From assembly GCF_016924655.1 (NCBI RefSeq), contig NZ_JAFFJU010000003.1, positions 62,001 to 126,000 of the forward strand: a stretch of DNA of 64,000 nt, read 5' to 3'. This stretch comes from Sphingomonas arenae. Lineage in GTDB: Bacteria; Pseudomonadota; Alphaproteobacteria; Sphingomonadales; Sphingomonadaceae. A program made the position numbers and the translations under genes. The notes beneath the pieces are model-generated. The model worked only from the letters and a program-made list of their open reading frames with translations, was not told the origin of the DNA and did no database searches. Below, piece by piece: positions 45,202-54,426 of the stretch (positions are counted from its first letter, which is position 1; every line of letters starts with the position of its first letter).

Positions 45202-46101
45202 ATGCGCCGACTTGCCGCACTTTGCCTGCTCACGATCGTAACGCCAGCCGCTGCCCAGCAGCGAGACTTTTCGAATGTCGAGATCAAGGTTGAACAGGTC
45301 GCGCCAGGCGTTGCCGTGCTGTTCGGGCAGGGCGGCAATATCGGCGTCAGCTATGGCGAGGACGGCAACGTCATTATCGACGACCAGTTCGCACCGCTGG
45401 TGCCGAAGATCCTCGCGGCGGTGAAGACCCTCGACCCGGATCCCGTGCGTTTCGTCATCAACACGCATTGGCACGGCGACCACACCGGCGGCAACGAGGC
45501 GCTCGGCGGGCAGGGCAGCGTGATCGTCGCACAGGACAATGTGCGTAAGCGCATGTCGGTCGACAACATCAGCAAGCGCTTCAACATGACTGTGAAGGCC
45601 TCGCCCAAAACCGCCCTGCCGGTCATCACCTTCGACCAGGGTGTCACCTTCCACCTCAACGGCGACACGCTGCAGGTGGTGCACGTTGCTAACGCCCACA
45701 CCGACGGCGACGCGCTGATCTACTGGCAGAAGGCGAATGTCCTGCATGCCGGCGATACCTTCTTCCACAAGGCGACATTCCCGTTCATCGATCTGGAGAG
45801 CGGCGGCTCGGTCGACGGCATGGTTGCGGCCGGCAAGCGGGGGCTGGAGCTGGTGAGGCCGGGCGGGAAGGTCATCCCGGGGCATGGGCCGGTGGCGACG
45901 CGTGAGGAATATGCGGCGTACCTGGCCATGCTCGAGGATGTGCGAGCGAAGGTGGCCGCAGGCATTCAGGCGGGTCGGACCAAGGAGCAGATCGTGGCCA
46001 GCAAGCCGGCTGCGCCTTATCTCGCCACCACGCAGGAAGGCTTCATCAAAGCCGATGACTTCGTGGGAGCGGTGTACGAGAGTTTGCGGGCGGCGCGCTA
46101 G
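45202..46101 (+). CDS. Exported metallo-beta-lactamase fold hydrolase
   Basis: 299 aa from the ATG at 45202 (CAGGGAG ribosome site). A signal peptide ends PAAAQQ. The metal site HxHxDH is in NTHWHGDHTGGNE, with further ligands in ANAHTDGD and PGHGPVATREEY. This group includes periplasmic hydrolases of unknown substrate and some enzymes with quorum-quenching or beta-lactam activity; none can be assigned. It is monocistronic with a palindromic repeat after the stop. Confidence 0.87.
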   Translation: MRRLAALCLLTIVTPAAAQQRDFSNVEIKVEQVAPGVAVLFGQGGNIGVSYGEDGNVIIDDQFAPLVPKILAAVKTLDPDPVRFVINTHWHGDHTGGNEALGGQGSVIVAQDNVRKRMSVDNISKRFNMTVKASPKTALPVITFDQGVTFHLNGDTLQVVHVANAHTDGDALIYWQKANVLHAGDTFFHKATFPFIDLESGGSVDGMVAAGKRGLELVRPGGKVIPGHGPVATREEYAAYLAMLEDVRAKVAAGIQAGRTKEQIVASKPAAPYLATTQEGFIKADDFVGAVYESLRAAR

Positions 46102-46103
46102 TT

Positions 46104-46175
46104 CGTCATCGCGAGCGTAGCGAAGCGATCCAGAGTGCCCGCAGCTGGATTGCTTCGCTACGCTCGCAATTACGG
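46104..46175. repeat. REP-like palindrome (family B)
   Basis: Arms CGTCATCGCGAGCGTAGCGA with CGATCCAG and CTGGATTGCTTCGCTACGCT with CGCAAT are inverted copies about 14 bases apart. It lies between the stop codons of convergent genes and may end both transcripts. A sister copy is at 62998-63082. Confidence 0.85.
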
Positions 46176-46180
46176 CAGAC

Positions 46181-47503
46181 TTAACTCCTCCCGAACACCC
46201 GCCGGAAGATCGTGTCGACGTGCTTCAGATGGTAGCCGAGGTCGAAGCTCTTCTCGAGCTCTGCCGGCGGGATCGCACGGGTGACTTCCGGGTCGGCCTT
46301 GAGCAATTCGAGCAATGACAGCTGCCCGTCGGACTCCCACACCTTCATCGCGTTGCGCTGAACCAGCGCATAGCTGTCCTCGCGGCTGAGGCCCGCCTGC
46401 GTCAACGCCAGCAGAACGCGCTGGGAGTGGACTAGGCCGCCCATGCGATCGAGGTTCTTCTGCATGCGCTCGGGGTAGACGAGCAGCTTGTCGATGACGC
46501 TGGTCAGCCGGGCTAGCGCGAAGTCGAGGGTGATGGTCGCGTCCGGGCCGATGAAGCGTTCGACAGAGGAGTGGCTGATGTCGCGCTCATGCCAGAGGGC
46601 GACATTCTCGAGCGCGGGGACAACGGCGCTGCGGACCATCCGGGCGAGGCCGGTGAGGTTCTCGGTCAGCACCGGATTGCGCTTGTGCGGCATGGCCGAG
46701 CTGCCCTTCTGCCCGGGCGAGAAATACTCCTCCGCCTCCAGCACCTCGGTGCGCTGAAGATGTCGGACCTCGACCGCCAGCCGCTCGATCGATGAGGCGA
46801 TCACGCCCAACGTCGCGAAGAACATGGCGTGGCGGTCGCGCGGAATGACCTGGGTGGAGGTGGGCTCGGGCGTCAAGCCAAGGCGCTGCGCGACATGCTC
46901 CTCCACGCGCGGATCGATGTTGGCGAAAGTCCCAACCGCGCCGGAGATGGCGCAGGTGGCGATTTCCTCACGAGCATGATGTAGCCGGGTCTTGCAGCGG
47001 GCGAACTCGGCATGAGCCTGCGCGAGCTTGAGACCGAAGGTGACCGGCTCCGCATGGATGCCGTGGCTGCGGCCGATGGTAGGGGTGAGCTTGTGCTCGA
47101 AGGCGCGGCGTTCGAGGACGGCGAGCAGTTCGTCGAGGTCGGCAAGCAGGATATCGGCGGCCTGGGTGAGCTGCACGTTCAGCGCCGTGTCGAGCACGTC
47201 CGAGCTGGTCATGCCCTGGTGAAGGTAGCGCTTCTCCGGCCCGAGCCGCTCACCGATCCAGGTCAGGAAGGCGATCACGTCATGCTTGGTGACCGCCTCG
47301 ATGGCGTCGATCGCGGGCACGTCGACGGGGTCAATCACGCCGCGGGCATGCGCCTCGACGATCTTCCGCGCATCCTCAACCGGAATCATCCCGATCTCGC
47401 CCATCGCTTCGGCCGCATAGACCTCGATGTCGAACCAGATGCGAAAGCGGTTTTCGGCCGACCAGATGGCCGACATGGCAGGGCGGGAATAGCGAGGAAC
47501 CAT
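46181..47503 (-). CDS. purB: Adenylosuccinate lyase
   Basis: 440 aa. It acts twice in purine synthesis, splitting SAICAR and adenylosuccinate with fumarate release. MVPRYSRPAMSAIW is the typical N terminus, LHQGMTSSDVLDTALNVQ and TIGRSHGIHAEPVTFG are substrate-site segments, and the superfamily signature GSSAMPHKRNP is exact. The other purine gene in the window, purF, is 36 kb away, so the pathway is scattered. Confidence 0.97.
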   Translation of the reverse strand: MVPRYSRPAMSAIWSAENRFRIWFDIEVYAAEAMGEIGMIPVEDARKIVEAHARGVIDPVDVPAIDAIEAVTKHDVIAFLTWIGERLGPEKRYLHQGMTSSDVLDTALNVQLTQAADILLADLDELLAVLERRAFEHKLTPTIGRSHGIHAEPVTFGLKLAQAHAEFARCKTRLHHAREEIATCAISGAVGTFANIDPRVEEHVAQRLGLTPEPTSTQVIPRDRHAMFFATLGVIASSIERLAVEVRHLQRTEVLEAEEYFSPGQKGSSAMPHKRNPVLTENLTGLARMVRSAVVPALENVALWHERDISHSSVERFIGPDATITLDFALARLTSVIDKLLVYPERMQKNLDRMGGLVHSQRVLLALTQAGLSREDSYALVQRNAMKVWESDGQLSLLELLKADPEVTRAIPPAELEKSFDLGYHLKHVDTIFRRVFGRS

Positions 47504-47619
47504 GGCGCGAGCGGCTAGCAGGAGAGTCCTCGGGCTGCAACGAACGGACGGATGTTGTCTCCTGCGCGATCGCCGAGGCGTGCTATGCTCGGCACGATAG
47601 CAGTTCGGGGGGACGTGGA

Positions 47620-48528
47620 ATGTGCCGCATCAGAAATCGCATACTTTTGGCATTAGGAACCGCATTCTTGTGGTCCGGAGCTGTTCAGGCCCAGGCGCCC
47701 TCTGTCGTTGATAAGCTTGCGTGTCCCCCGTTCGAGTGGGTTGCCGTTCCGGGTCTATCGGACAGGGCTGCGATGCTGGTGCCGGTCGAGATCAACGGAA
47801 CCTCGTATATGTTCCAGTTGGACACAGGCGCGCACATAAGCTTCGCGCCCTCGACCGAAGCGACAAAGCGAAATTGGCGGCGCGCAGGAAAGGACCAGGC
47901 TGATGTAAGCAGCGTGGAGGTCGCGGGAACGGCCTTGCTGCCGACGCGCCTTCACCTCCTCGAGGGCAAGAACACGGGCACGGTCGGGCTGGACGTGTTG
48001 CTGGGCACGATGGTGATCATCGACTACCCGCGTCAGAGGATTTGCGTCTTGACCCAGGATCGCGTTCCTGCGGACCTTGAACAGCGTGTCGGGTGGGAAC
48101 GCGCGACCCTTCGATTCGGGAAGCTGTTTGTCCCAATGAAGCTCGGGGACGAAGAGTTCGCAGCCAGCTTCTTCGACACCGGCGCCAGCATGTTCCCGCT
48201 CAATGTCGATCTGGACCGCTGGAAAATGCTCACCCGCAAGGCCGATCCTGCGAAAGAAGCGGAGCGGACGCTGGAGGTGCCCTCGTGGGGCAAGAAAATC
48301 CCGCTTTCTGGTGCGCGGACACACCTCCCGCTGCAAGTGGGAGGTGTCCGAGTAGAAGGAGCCACCGTGTACACGAACCCGCAGGCGCCTTCGTTTTTTC
48401 GCGATCAGATCGGCGGGGGCGCCGAGGGGCTCTTCGGGAGCACTCTGTTCCTGAACGAAGTCGTCGTGCTCGACCTCTCGCCCAACATGCGGTTCGGACT
48501 CGTCAAGCACGAGGGCAACACTCAGTAG
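47620..48528 (+). CDS. Exported aspartyl-protease-like protein with two DTG motifs
   Basis: 302 aa with a signal peptide (ending AVQAQA). Two retropepsin-like motifs are visible: LDTGAH with Asp about 68 and FDTGAS with Asp about 186, about 118 residues apart, and each is followed by further strand-rich sequence (GLDVLLGTMVIIDYPRQRICV and FGSTLFLNEVVVLDLSPNMRFG). Pepsin-family enzymes have one DTG in each lobe of a single chain, whereas most bacterial proteins of this kind have one. Protease activity is not proven; it may be a stabilised retropepsin-like binding protein. Confidence 0.7.
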   Translation: MCRIRNRILLALGTAFLWSGAVQAQAPSVVDKLACPPFEWVAVPGLSDRAAMLVPVEINGTSYMFQLDTGAHISFAPSTEATKRNWRRAGKDQADVSSVEVAGTALLPTRLHLLEGKNTGTVGLDVLLGTMVIIDYPRQRICVLTQDRVPADLEQRVGWERATLRFGKLFVPMKLGDEEFAASFFDTGASMFPLNVDLDRWKMLTRKADPAKEAERTLEVPSWGKKIPLSGARTHLPLQVGGVRVEGATVYTNPQAPSFFRDQIGGGAEGLFGSTLFLNEVVVLDLSPNMRFGLVKHEGNTQ

Positions 48529-48570
48529 GTCACTGCGGTGCCGCTCCGGTTCGTGCGGCCCCCGCTGGAC

Positions 48571-49281
48571 CTAAATCAAGCCCTGCGCCCGCAAGCTCGT
48601 CCGCCCGGTTGCACCCACGATCACATGGTCATGCACGGTCACCTTCATGTGACGTCCGGCGTCGATCAGGTCGCGGGTGAGGCGGATGTCGGCTTGGCTT
48701 GGCGTGGGATCGCCGCTCGGGTGGTTGTGGACGATGATGATGGCGGTGGCGCCGAGCGCGATGGCGCGGCTGATTACCTCGCGGACGTGGACCGCCGCTT
48801 CGTCCACCGAGCCGCGCCACATCGCCTCGTTGGCGATGAGCACGTTCTTGGCGTTGAGGAACAGCACGCGCACTTCCTCGACGGCCGAATGCGCCATGGC
48901 CGCCTGCAGGTGATTCATCAGCGCGTCCCAGCTGGACAGGAGCGGTCGGCCTTCCATCCTGGTTTCGAGCAGGCGCAGTGCAGTTGCGCGGGCGATCGCA
49001 AGGGCGCCGATCATGCCGTCGGTCAGGCCCTCGCGCCGCATCGCCTCGGGTGAAGCATCCAGCAGCGGACCGATGCCGCCGAACTGTGCGAGAAGCCGCT
49101 TGGCGATCGGCTTGGTGTCGCGGCGGGGAATGGCGAGAGTCAGCAGATATTCAACCAGTTCATGATCCAGCAGGCCCTCGCCGCTGCTGTCGAGCAGGCG
49201 CTGGCGCAGGCGGGCGCGGTGCCCTTCGGTGCCGGTCGGGTTGTCGCCGGCGGGCAACAGGCTAGGCTGGAACGGGGGCAC
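48571..49281 (-). CDS. radC: RadC family JAB/MPN domain protein
   Basis: 236 aa from the GTG at 49281, chosen because AAGGAG lies eight bases upstream and it avoids overlapping the divergent ydbH; a longer frame opens further upstream from 49410. N-terminal helix-hairpin-helix-like region (HRARLRQRLLDSSGEGLLDHELVEYLLTLAIPRRDTKPIAKRLLAQFGG) and a C-terminal JAMM metallo-domain with HNHPSGDPTPSQADIRLT. E. coli RadC (222 aa) has no confirmed repair role despite the name. The biochemical function is unknown. Confidence 0.9.
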   Translation of the reverse strand: MPPFQPSLLPAGDNPTGTEGHRARLRQRLLDSSGEGLLDHELVEYLLTLAIPRRDTKPIAKRLLAQFGGIGPLLDASPEAMRREGLTDGMIGALAIARATALRLLETRMEGRPLLSSWDALMNHLQAAMAHSAVEEVRVLFLNAKNVLIANEAMWRGSVDEAAVHVREVISRAIALGATAIIIVHNHPSGDPTPSQADIRLTRDLIDAGRHMKVTVHDHVIVGATGRTSLRAQGLI

Positions 49282-49361
49282 GCGGGACACTCCTTCATGC
49301 CGCAGGCGGAACGGCTTCAGGCTAACGAGGTTCTTCAGCAAAGAATGGTGGCGCAGGCGTA

Positions 49362-52300
49362 ATGGACGAACACTCGGTTGAGCAAGCTCCCGAGGGCTCG
49401 GTCGTCGCACGTCGGCGCCGGCGCTGGCCGCGTGTGCTCAAATGGTCGCTGGTCGGACTGGGCCTGCTGCTGGTTGCGGCCCTGCTTGTCCTGTGGACGC
49501 AGCGAAGGCCGATCGCCAACGATATCCTGGCCCGCGAGATGGAGAAGCGCGGCGTTCAGGCGACGTACCGGCTGGACCGGGTGGGTCTGCGCACCCAGCA
49601 GATTAGCAATCTCGTCCTCGGCGATCCGCGCAATCCCGACCTGACCGCCAAAGTCGCGCAGGTGCAGCTGCGGATCAGGCTCAACGGCTCGGTCCAGGTG
49701 TTCCGGGTGGTCGCCCGCGGCGTGAGGCTGCGCGGGCGCTTCGTCGATGGGCGGATCAGCTGGGGGCAGGTCGACAAGCTGCTTCCTCCACCCAGCGGCA
49801 AGCCGTTCCGCCTGCCCGAGCTCAGCGTCGATATTGCGGATTCATCCATCGCGCTGGCCACTCCCTACGGACCGCTGGGGATTGCGGTGGAGGGTCAGGG
49901 CAATCTCACCGGCGGCTTCAAGGGACGGCTCGCGGCCACCAGTCCGAGGCTCGCTCCGGGCCGGTGCGAGCTGATCGGCTTTCGCGCGGCGGTCGGCCTT
50001 GCGGTCAAGGCCCGGCGGCCGCGAGTGACCGGCCCGATCTCCGCCGAACGGTTCAACTGCCCGGCGAGCCGGATCGCGCTCCAGCAGCCGAGGCTGGAGA
50101 TCGACAGCCGCTTCAGCGAGGCCTTCGAGCGGTTCGATGGCGAGGGGCGGATCGCGGTCGGGTCGTTGATCGCGGGAGCGAACGGCATGGCCGGCCTCAA
50201 CGGCAGGCTGACCTTCGTCGGCGAGCCGACCGCCGCCCGGGGCGAGGTGGACCTCAGCGCCGCGGCGGCTCGGCTGGCGGAGATTCGAACTGGCCGGACG
50301 CGAGTCGCAGGCCGTTACCTGCTGAACGCCAGGGCTGGGGAGATCACGCTTGCGGGCGACTACCGGACGCAGGGCGCTTCCGTGCCGCAGTCGATTACGG
50401 GCGGCGTCTCAGGCCCGCTCGGGGGTCTGGGCGGCACCCCATTGGAGCCGATCGGCAAGGCCTTGTCCGAGGCGATCCGGGCCGCAGGCACGAGCATGGA
50501 TGCGGCGGGCAAGCTCCGGCTGGTCAACTTCGCCGGGGGTGGCGCCGTCCGGATCGAGACGGCCAACGTCCGCAGCCGGTCGGGCGCGCGCATCCAGGTG
50601 GCCGGCGGCGATGGGGTCACTTACTACTGGCCGAGCGGGCGCCTGCGCGTGGACGGGCGGATTGCCATGCAGGGCGGCGGGCTGCCCACGGCGCGCCTTG
50701 CGCTGAGCCAACCTCGCAGCGGTGCGCCCATGAGCGGCGTGGTCCAGGTGCTGCCCTACGCCGCGGGGAACGCCCGCATTGCGCTCGCGCCGATCCGATT
50801 CGCCGCAGGCCGGAATGGCTCCACCAGCATCGACACGGCCGTGGTGCTCGATGGTCCCTTGTCGAATGGCCTGGTTCGGGGCCTGCGGGTGCCGGTCCGC
50901 GGCAGCTTCGGTCCGGGCGGAGCGCTCGAGTTCGGGCGCGGCTGCACGCAGCTTCAGTTCACCAGCTTGCAGATCGGGGCGTTGAGCGTCGGCTCCACCC
51001 GCCTGCCGATCTGCGCCACCGGGCAGGCCATCCTGTTCCGCAAGCCGGGCGGTGGGCTCGCTCTACGGGCGCACAGCAATGACTTCCGCTTGGCCGGTCG
51101 AATGGGCAGTGCCCCATTCGCGGTCCGTGCGGACAGGGCCGCGATGGTCGGGTCGCGCAGCTTCCTGTTCAACGACCTGAACGCCCGGCTGGGGCAATCC
51201 GAAGCGCCGATCCTGATCGACGCTGACCGGCTGGACGGGACATTCCGCGGCTCGGGGATCAGCGGCGCTTTCGCTGGCGGTGACATCGTGATCGGCAAGG
51301 TCCCCCTGCTGATGAGCGAGGCGAAAGGCGACTGGCGACTGGTCGGCGGAGACCTCAGCATCGGCGGCGCATTGACCGTGGCGGACCGGAACCCGGATCC
51401 TCGCTTCTACCCGCTCCGCACCGATGACGTTCGCTTCCGGCTTGCGGACGACATGATCCGCGCCACGGGTACGCTCCGGCACCCCGCGAGCGGCCGGGAG
51501 GTTACCGATGTCACGATCACTCACCAGCTATCCAGCGGCGAGGGCACGGCCCTGCTGGACGTGGATGCGCTGCGCTTCGATCCCGGGCTGCAGCCGGAGG
51601 AGCTGACCCGCCTGACGCAAGGTGTGGTGGCGTTGGTCAACGGCACCGTGCGCGGGCAGGGCCGGATCGCCTGGAACGGGGACGGCGAGGTCACCTCGAC
51701 CGGCGAGTTCTCTACCGACGGCACGGACCTGGCGGCGGCGTTCGGCCCGGTCACGGGGTTGCGCGGAACGATCCGCTTCACCGATCTGCTGGGGCTCCAG
51801 ACCGCACCGGGGCAAACCATGCAGGTGGCGACCGTCAACCCGGGCATCCTGGTCGAAAATGGGGTGATCACCTACCAACTGCTTCCCGACCAGCTCGTCC
51901 GCATCCAGTCGGGGCGCTGGCCATTCATGGGCGGCGAGCTGATCCTGCGGGAGACGGTGCTGAACTTCGGGCGCCCGACAGCCAAGCGCCTGACGTTTGA
52001 AGTCGTTGGCCTCGATGCGCGTCAGTTCGTCGAGAGCTTCGGTTTCCAGGAGATTGCGGCGGAGGGCGTGTTCGATGGCGTCCTCCCGATGATCTTCGAC
52101 GAGAACGGCGGGCGGATCGTCGGCGGACGGCTGGACTCGCGCGATCCGGGGGGCCGGTTGAGCTACAATGGGGTGGTGAACCGGGCCAATCTCGGCCTGA
52201 TGGGAGGCATCGCCTTCGACGCGCTCCGGGATCTTCGCTTCCGGTCGATGATCATCCGCCTGGACGGCGACCTTGCGGGCGAGTTCGGAACCCGACTGAC

Positions 52301-52595
52301 GATCGACGGCGTGGCACTGGGCGGGACCACCCGGACCCAGCGGCTGATCCGCAGTGTCACGGCCAAGCTGCCAATCCGCTTCAACGTCTCGATCAGCGGG
52401 CCTTTCCGCGCCCTGATTGCCACCGCCAAGTCGTTCCGCGATCCACGGGCGGTCGCCAGTCAGGCGCTGCCCTTCCCGCTGGAAGACGTGCCGGGCATCT
52501 CGACCGAGGTGCGCCGTATCGAGGAAGACCAGACCCAAACCCAGACGCCCGTCGACCAGAAGGTCCGCGTCGAAGCCACTCCAGCCCAAAGGTGA
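49362..52595 (+). CDS. ydbH: YdbH-like intermembrane phospholipid transport protein (AsmA-like)
   Basis: 1077 aa. One N-terminal membrane helix (VLKWSLVGLGLLLVAALLVLW) anchors a very long beta-rich periplasmic body typical of AsmA-like bridge proteins; repeated short beta patterns with Gly and Asp turns run the whole length. It is larger than E. coli YdbH (about 880 aa). In E. coli YdbH, with TamB and YhdP, carries glycerophospholipids to the outer membrane; here it is followed by ynbE and ydbL in the same order, supporting the assignment. Confidence 0.85.
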   Translation: MDEHSVEQAPEGSVVARRRRRWPRVLKWSLVGLGLLLVAALLVLWTQRRPIANDILAREMEKRGVQATYRLDRVGLRTQQISNLVLGDPRNPDLTAKVAQVQLRIRLNGSVQVFRVVARGVRLRGRFVDGRISWGQVDKLLPPPSGKPFRLPELSVDIADSSIALATPYGPLGIAVEGQGNLTGGFKGRLAATSPRLAPGRCELIGFRAAVGLAVKARRPRVTGPISAERFNCPASRIALQQPRLEIDSRFSEAFERFDGEGRIAVGSLIAGANGMAGLNGRLTFVGEPTAARGEVDLSAAAARLAEIRTGRTRVAGRYLLNARAGEITLAGDYRTQGASVPQSITGGVSGPLGGLGGTPLEPIGKALSEAIRAAGTSMDAAGKLRLVNFAGGGAVRIETANVRSRSGARIQVAGGDGVTYYWPSGRLRVDGRIAMQGGGLPTARLALSQPRSGAPMSGVVQVLPYAAGNARIALAPIRFAAGRNGSTSIDTAVVLDGPLSNGLVRGLRVPVRGSFGPGGALEFGRGCTQLQFTSLQIGALSVGSTRLPICATGQAILFRKPGGGLALRAHSNDFRLAGRMGSAPFAVRADRAAMVGSRSFLFNDLNARLGQSEAPILIDADRLDGTFRGSGISGAFAGGDIVIGKVPLLMSEAKGDWRLVGGDLSIGGALTVADRNPDPRFYPLRTDDVRFRLADDMIRATGTLRHPASGREVTDVTITHQLSSGEGTALLDVDALRFDPGLQPEELTRLTQGVVALVNGTVRGQGRIAWNGDGEVTSTGEFSTDGTDLAAAFGPVTGLRGTIRFTDLLGLQTAPGQTMQVATVNPGILVENGVITYQLLPDQLVRIQSGRWPFMGGELILRETVLNFGRPTAKRLTFEVVGLDARQFVESFGFQEIAAEGVFDGVLPMIFDENGGRIVGGRLDSRDPGGRLSYNGVVNRANLGLMGGIAFDALRDLRFRSMIIRLDGDLAGEFGTRLTIDGVALGGTTRTQRLIRSVTAKLPIRFNVSISGPFRALIATAKSFRDPRAVASQALPFPLEDVPGISTEVRRIEEDQTQTQTPVDQKVRVEATPAQR

Positions 52596-52599
52596 GCCG

Positions 52600-52833
52600 A
52601 TGAGAGCAGTTTCCACCAAGAGCATCGCGGCCCTGACCGCCATGGCCTTCGCGCCGCTGCTGACGGGGTGCGTTTCGGTGAAGACGCCGGAGAAGCCGAT
52701 CGAGATCAACCTCAACGTCCGGATCCAGCAGGAAGTGCTGGTGAGGCTACAGCGCGATGTGGAGCAGCTGATCGAGCAGAACCCCGAGGCTTTCCCGCAG
52801 CAGCCTCCGGCGCCCGGAGGACGCGCTCAGTGA
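52600..52833 (+). CDS. ynbE: YnbE-like outer-membrane lipoprotein
   Basis: 77 aa. Signal with lipobox LLTGC around residues 20-24 (MAFAPLLTGCVSV), mature start CVSVKTPEKPIEINLNVRIQQEV which is the YnbE hallmark. It begins 4 bp after ydbH and its stop overlaps the GTG of ydbL. In E. coli it joins YdbH to the outer membrane as a beta-strand partner. Confidence 0.87.
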   Translation: MRAVSTKSIAALTAMAFAPLLTGCVSVKTPEKPIEINLNVRIQQEVLVRLQRDVEQLIEQNPEAFPQQPPAPGGRAQ

Positions 52834-53210
52834 GGCGACGGCTCCTTGCCGCTGTTCTCCTGGTCGGTTGCTGGAACGTTGAAGCTTCGGCGCAGTCGAA
52901 CCCGGTCGTGAACAGCGCGCGCTCGGCCGGTCTCATCGGCGAACGGTTCGATGGCTATCTGGGCGTTCGCACAGCCATTCCGCCCGTGACGCGTCGCGCG
53001 ACGGAGGATGTGAACATCCGTCGTCGTGCCCTCTACGCTGGGTTGGCGGGGCGCCGGGGAGTGAGTCCGCAGGAGGTGGGGATCACGGCCGGATGTTCCC
53101 TGTTGGCGCGCGTGGCGGTCGGGGAATGGTACCTGCTGAGCGACGGCGTGTGGCGGCGGCGGCGCGCCGGACAGGCCGCTCCCGTGCCCGACTATTGCAC
53201 GGGTGGCTGA
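52830..53210 (+). CDS. ydbL: YdbL (DUF1318) family periplasmic protein
   Basis: 126 aa from a GTG overlapping the ynbE stop (GTGA). A signal peptide ends VEASAQ. The core SARSAGLIGERFDGYLGV followed by a basic helix (NIRRRALYAGLAGRRGVSPQEVG) is the DUF1318 pattern. In E. coli YdbL acts as a chaperone that prevents over-assembly of YnbE on YdbH. The C-terminal tail is Arg-rich (WRRRRAGQ) and ends in DYCTGG, with a Cys that pairs perhaps with CSLLARV. Confidence 0.83.
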   Translation: MRRRLLAAVLLVGCWNVEASAQSNPVVNSARSAGLIGERFDGYLGVRTAIPPVTRRATEDVNIRRRALYAGLAGRRGVSPQEVGITAGCSLLARVAVGEWYLLSDGVWRRRRAGQAAPVPDYCTGG

Positions 53211-53923
53211 GGCTCGAACGAGGCCCGGTACTCGGGCTTGAGGCGGGCGAGCATGGCCGCGGTCAGCGGGAGGGAAATCACATACTCCCCCTCCGCGTAA
53301 GGCCCGGCGACATATTGGTCTGCGGTCACCCGCACATGGTCCAGCCTTCCATTGCCGTCGCTGTCCTCGAGCGTCAGCGTCAACTCCTTCAGCTCGGGGC
53401 ACTCCCCGAACATGTCGGAGCGGTCGACCGGTTCCTGCCGGCGCTTGGCGCGTTCCCGGTCGAGGAGCACGCAGAAAGGCTGGCGGATGGCGCCGTTCCA
53501 CCAGCCGGCGCGCCGCAGGAGGTCGTCGATGCGGAGTTCCCGGGCGAGCTTGCGATCCCAGAGCAGCGATGACGTTCCGCTGTTGCCGTGGGCGCCGCCG
53601 GTGAACGTGCCCGTCTCTGCTTCGAGCGACAGTAGCCGAACGGTCTGACCGGCCGTCGACCATTGGCGGGAAAAGAAGTGGCCGTTCCAGTCGCCGGTCA
53701 TGGCCTTCCGAGCCTCGCGGTCTTCCCGGGCCGTCACGAGGGCGGCGCTTTTCTGCCTGGCGGCGTCGATTCGGAACCTGCGGTCCAAAGCCGGAACTGC
53801 CGCCGCCTCCGCGGACCAGCCGAAGCTGAAGTCCAGCAGGGAGTCCTCCGAAGAGATCTCGACCCCTGCCCGGGCAGGCTGGACGGTCAGCAGCAGCGCC
53901 GCAGTGAGGAGTGTTGCAGACAT
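53192..53923 (-). CDS. DUF4163/RsiV-like periplasmic protein
   Basis: 243 aa with a signal peptide (MSATLLTAALLLTVQPARA). The core TGGAHGNSGTSSLLWDRKLARELRIDDLLR is the DUF4163/DUF3298 (PdaC/RsiV-type) motif. The C-terminal part (ELTLTLEDSDGNGRLDHVRVTADQYVAGPYAEGEYVISLPL) also fits. Function unknown; related domains bind lysozyme in RsiV. Two Cys residues (PFCVLL, FGECPEL) may form a disulfide. It converges on ydbL with a 19-bp overlap of coding ends. Confidence 0.8.
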   Translation of the reverse strand: MSATLLTAALLLTVQPARAGVEISSEDSLLDFSFGWSAEAAAVPALDRRFRIDAARQKSAALVTAREDREARKAMTGDWNGHFFSRQWSTAGQTVRLLSLEAETGTFTGGAHGNSGTSSLLWDRKLARELRIDDLLRRAGWWNGAIRQPFCVLLDRERAKRRQEPVDRSDMFGECPELKELTLTLEDSDGNGRLDHVRVTADQYVAGPYAEGEYVISLPLTAAMLARLKPEYRASFEPQPPVQ

Positions 53924-53975
53924 ACCCGGAGACTATCGCACGTCCAGCGCGGAGGCGAGCCGGTCCCTGGCACGG

Positions 53976-54003
53976 TTGACTAGCCGCCCCCCGGTTCATA
54001 AAG
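53976..54003 (+). promoter_or_regulatory. Possible promoter and hairpin upstream of atpI
   Basis: TTGACT (53976-53981) and ATAAAG (53998-54003) are 16 bases apart, a sigma-70-like spacing, in the 176-bp gap before atpI. Overlapping this is a strong inverted pair GCCGCCCC (53983-53990) and GGGGCGGC (54003-54010). It could be the F0 operon promoter, or the hairpin could be a terminator for an upstream transcript. Confidence 0.3.
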
Positions 54004-54099
54004 GGGCGGCGCCTTGGCGGGCTGCGAAGCCGCCATGTTCCTTGCCTTATGCGTCGAAGGCTCATTCCCGAGCGTCGCCGCGCACATGGAGAGAGAAGC

Positions 54100-54426
54100 A
54101 TGGTGGAAGAGGAGCCCGGGCAGGACGACAAGCTTCCCCCCGATGCGCGGCTCGATGCCCTCGAACAGAGGCTTCGGCGAGCGCAGCAGGAGGAAGCGGT
54201 CAGGACAGGACAGGCGAAGCCGGCCGATGCCAATGAGCAGATGGGCCAGCGCGTCTTGTCGTACCTGATCGGCGGACTGCTGGGCGGCACGCTGATCGGC
54301 TGGGCACTCGACCAGCTGTTCGGAACGTGGCCTGCGCTCTTCATCACGTTGATGGTGCTCGGCACCGTCAGCGGGTTTTGGAGCATCATCAAACTGTCGA
54401 CGGCGAAGACCAAGAAGGACCGCTAA
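54100..54426 (+). CDS. atpI: ATP synthase protein I
   Basis: 108 aa from the ATG at 54100 (GGAGAGAAG ribosome site). An N-terminal charged helix is followed by two membrane helices (VLSYLIGGLLGGTLIGWALDQLFG and ALFITLMVLGTVSGFWSIIKLS), the AtpI pattern. AtpI aids assembly of the c ring in F-type ATP synthases. The stop codon touches the GTG of atpB directly. Confidence 0.87.
   Translation: MVEEEPGQDDKLPPDARLDALEQRLRRAQQEEAVRTGQAKPADANEQMGQRVLSYLIGGLLGGTLIGWALDQLFGTWPALFITLMVLGTVSGFWSIIKLSTAKTKKDR

Noticed and set aside
51528-52715. A 395-codon minus-strand frame antisense to ydbH, ynbE
   Set aside because: Antisense shadow of the AsmA-like gene; no domain or ribosome site.
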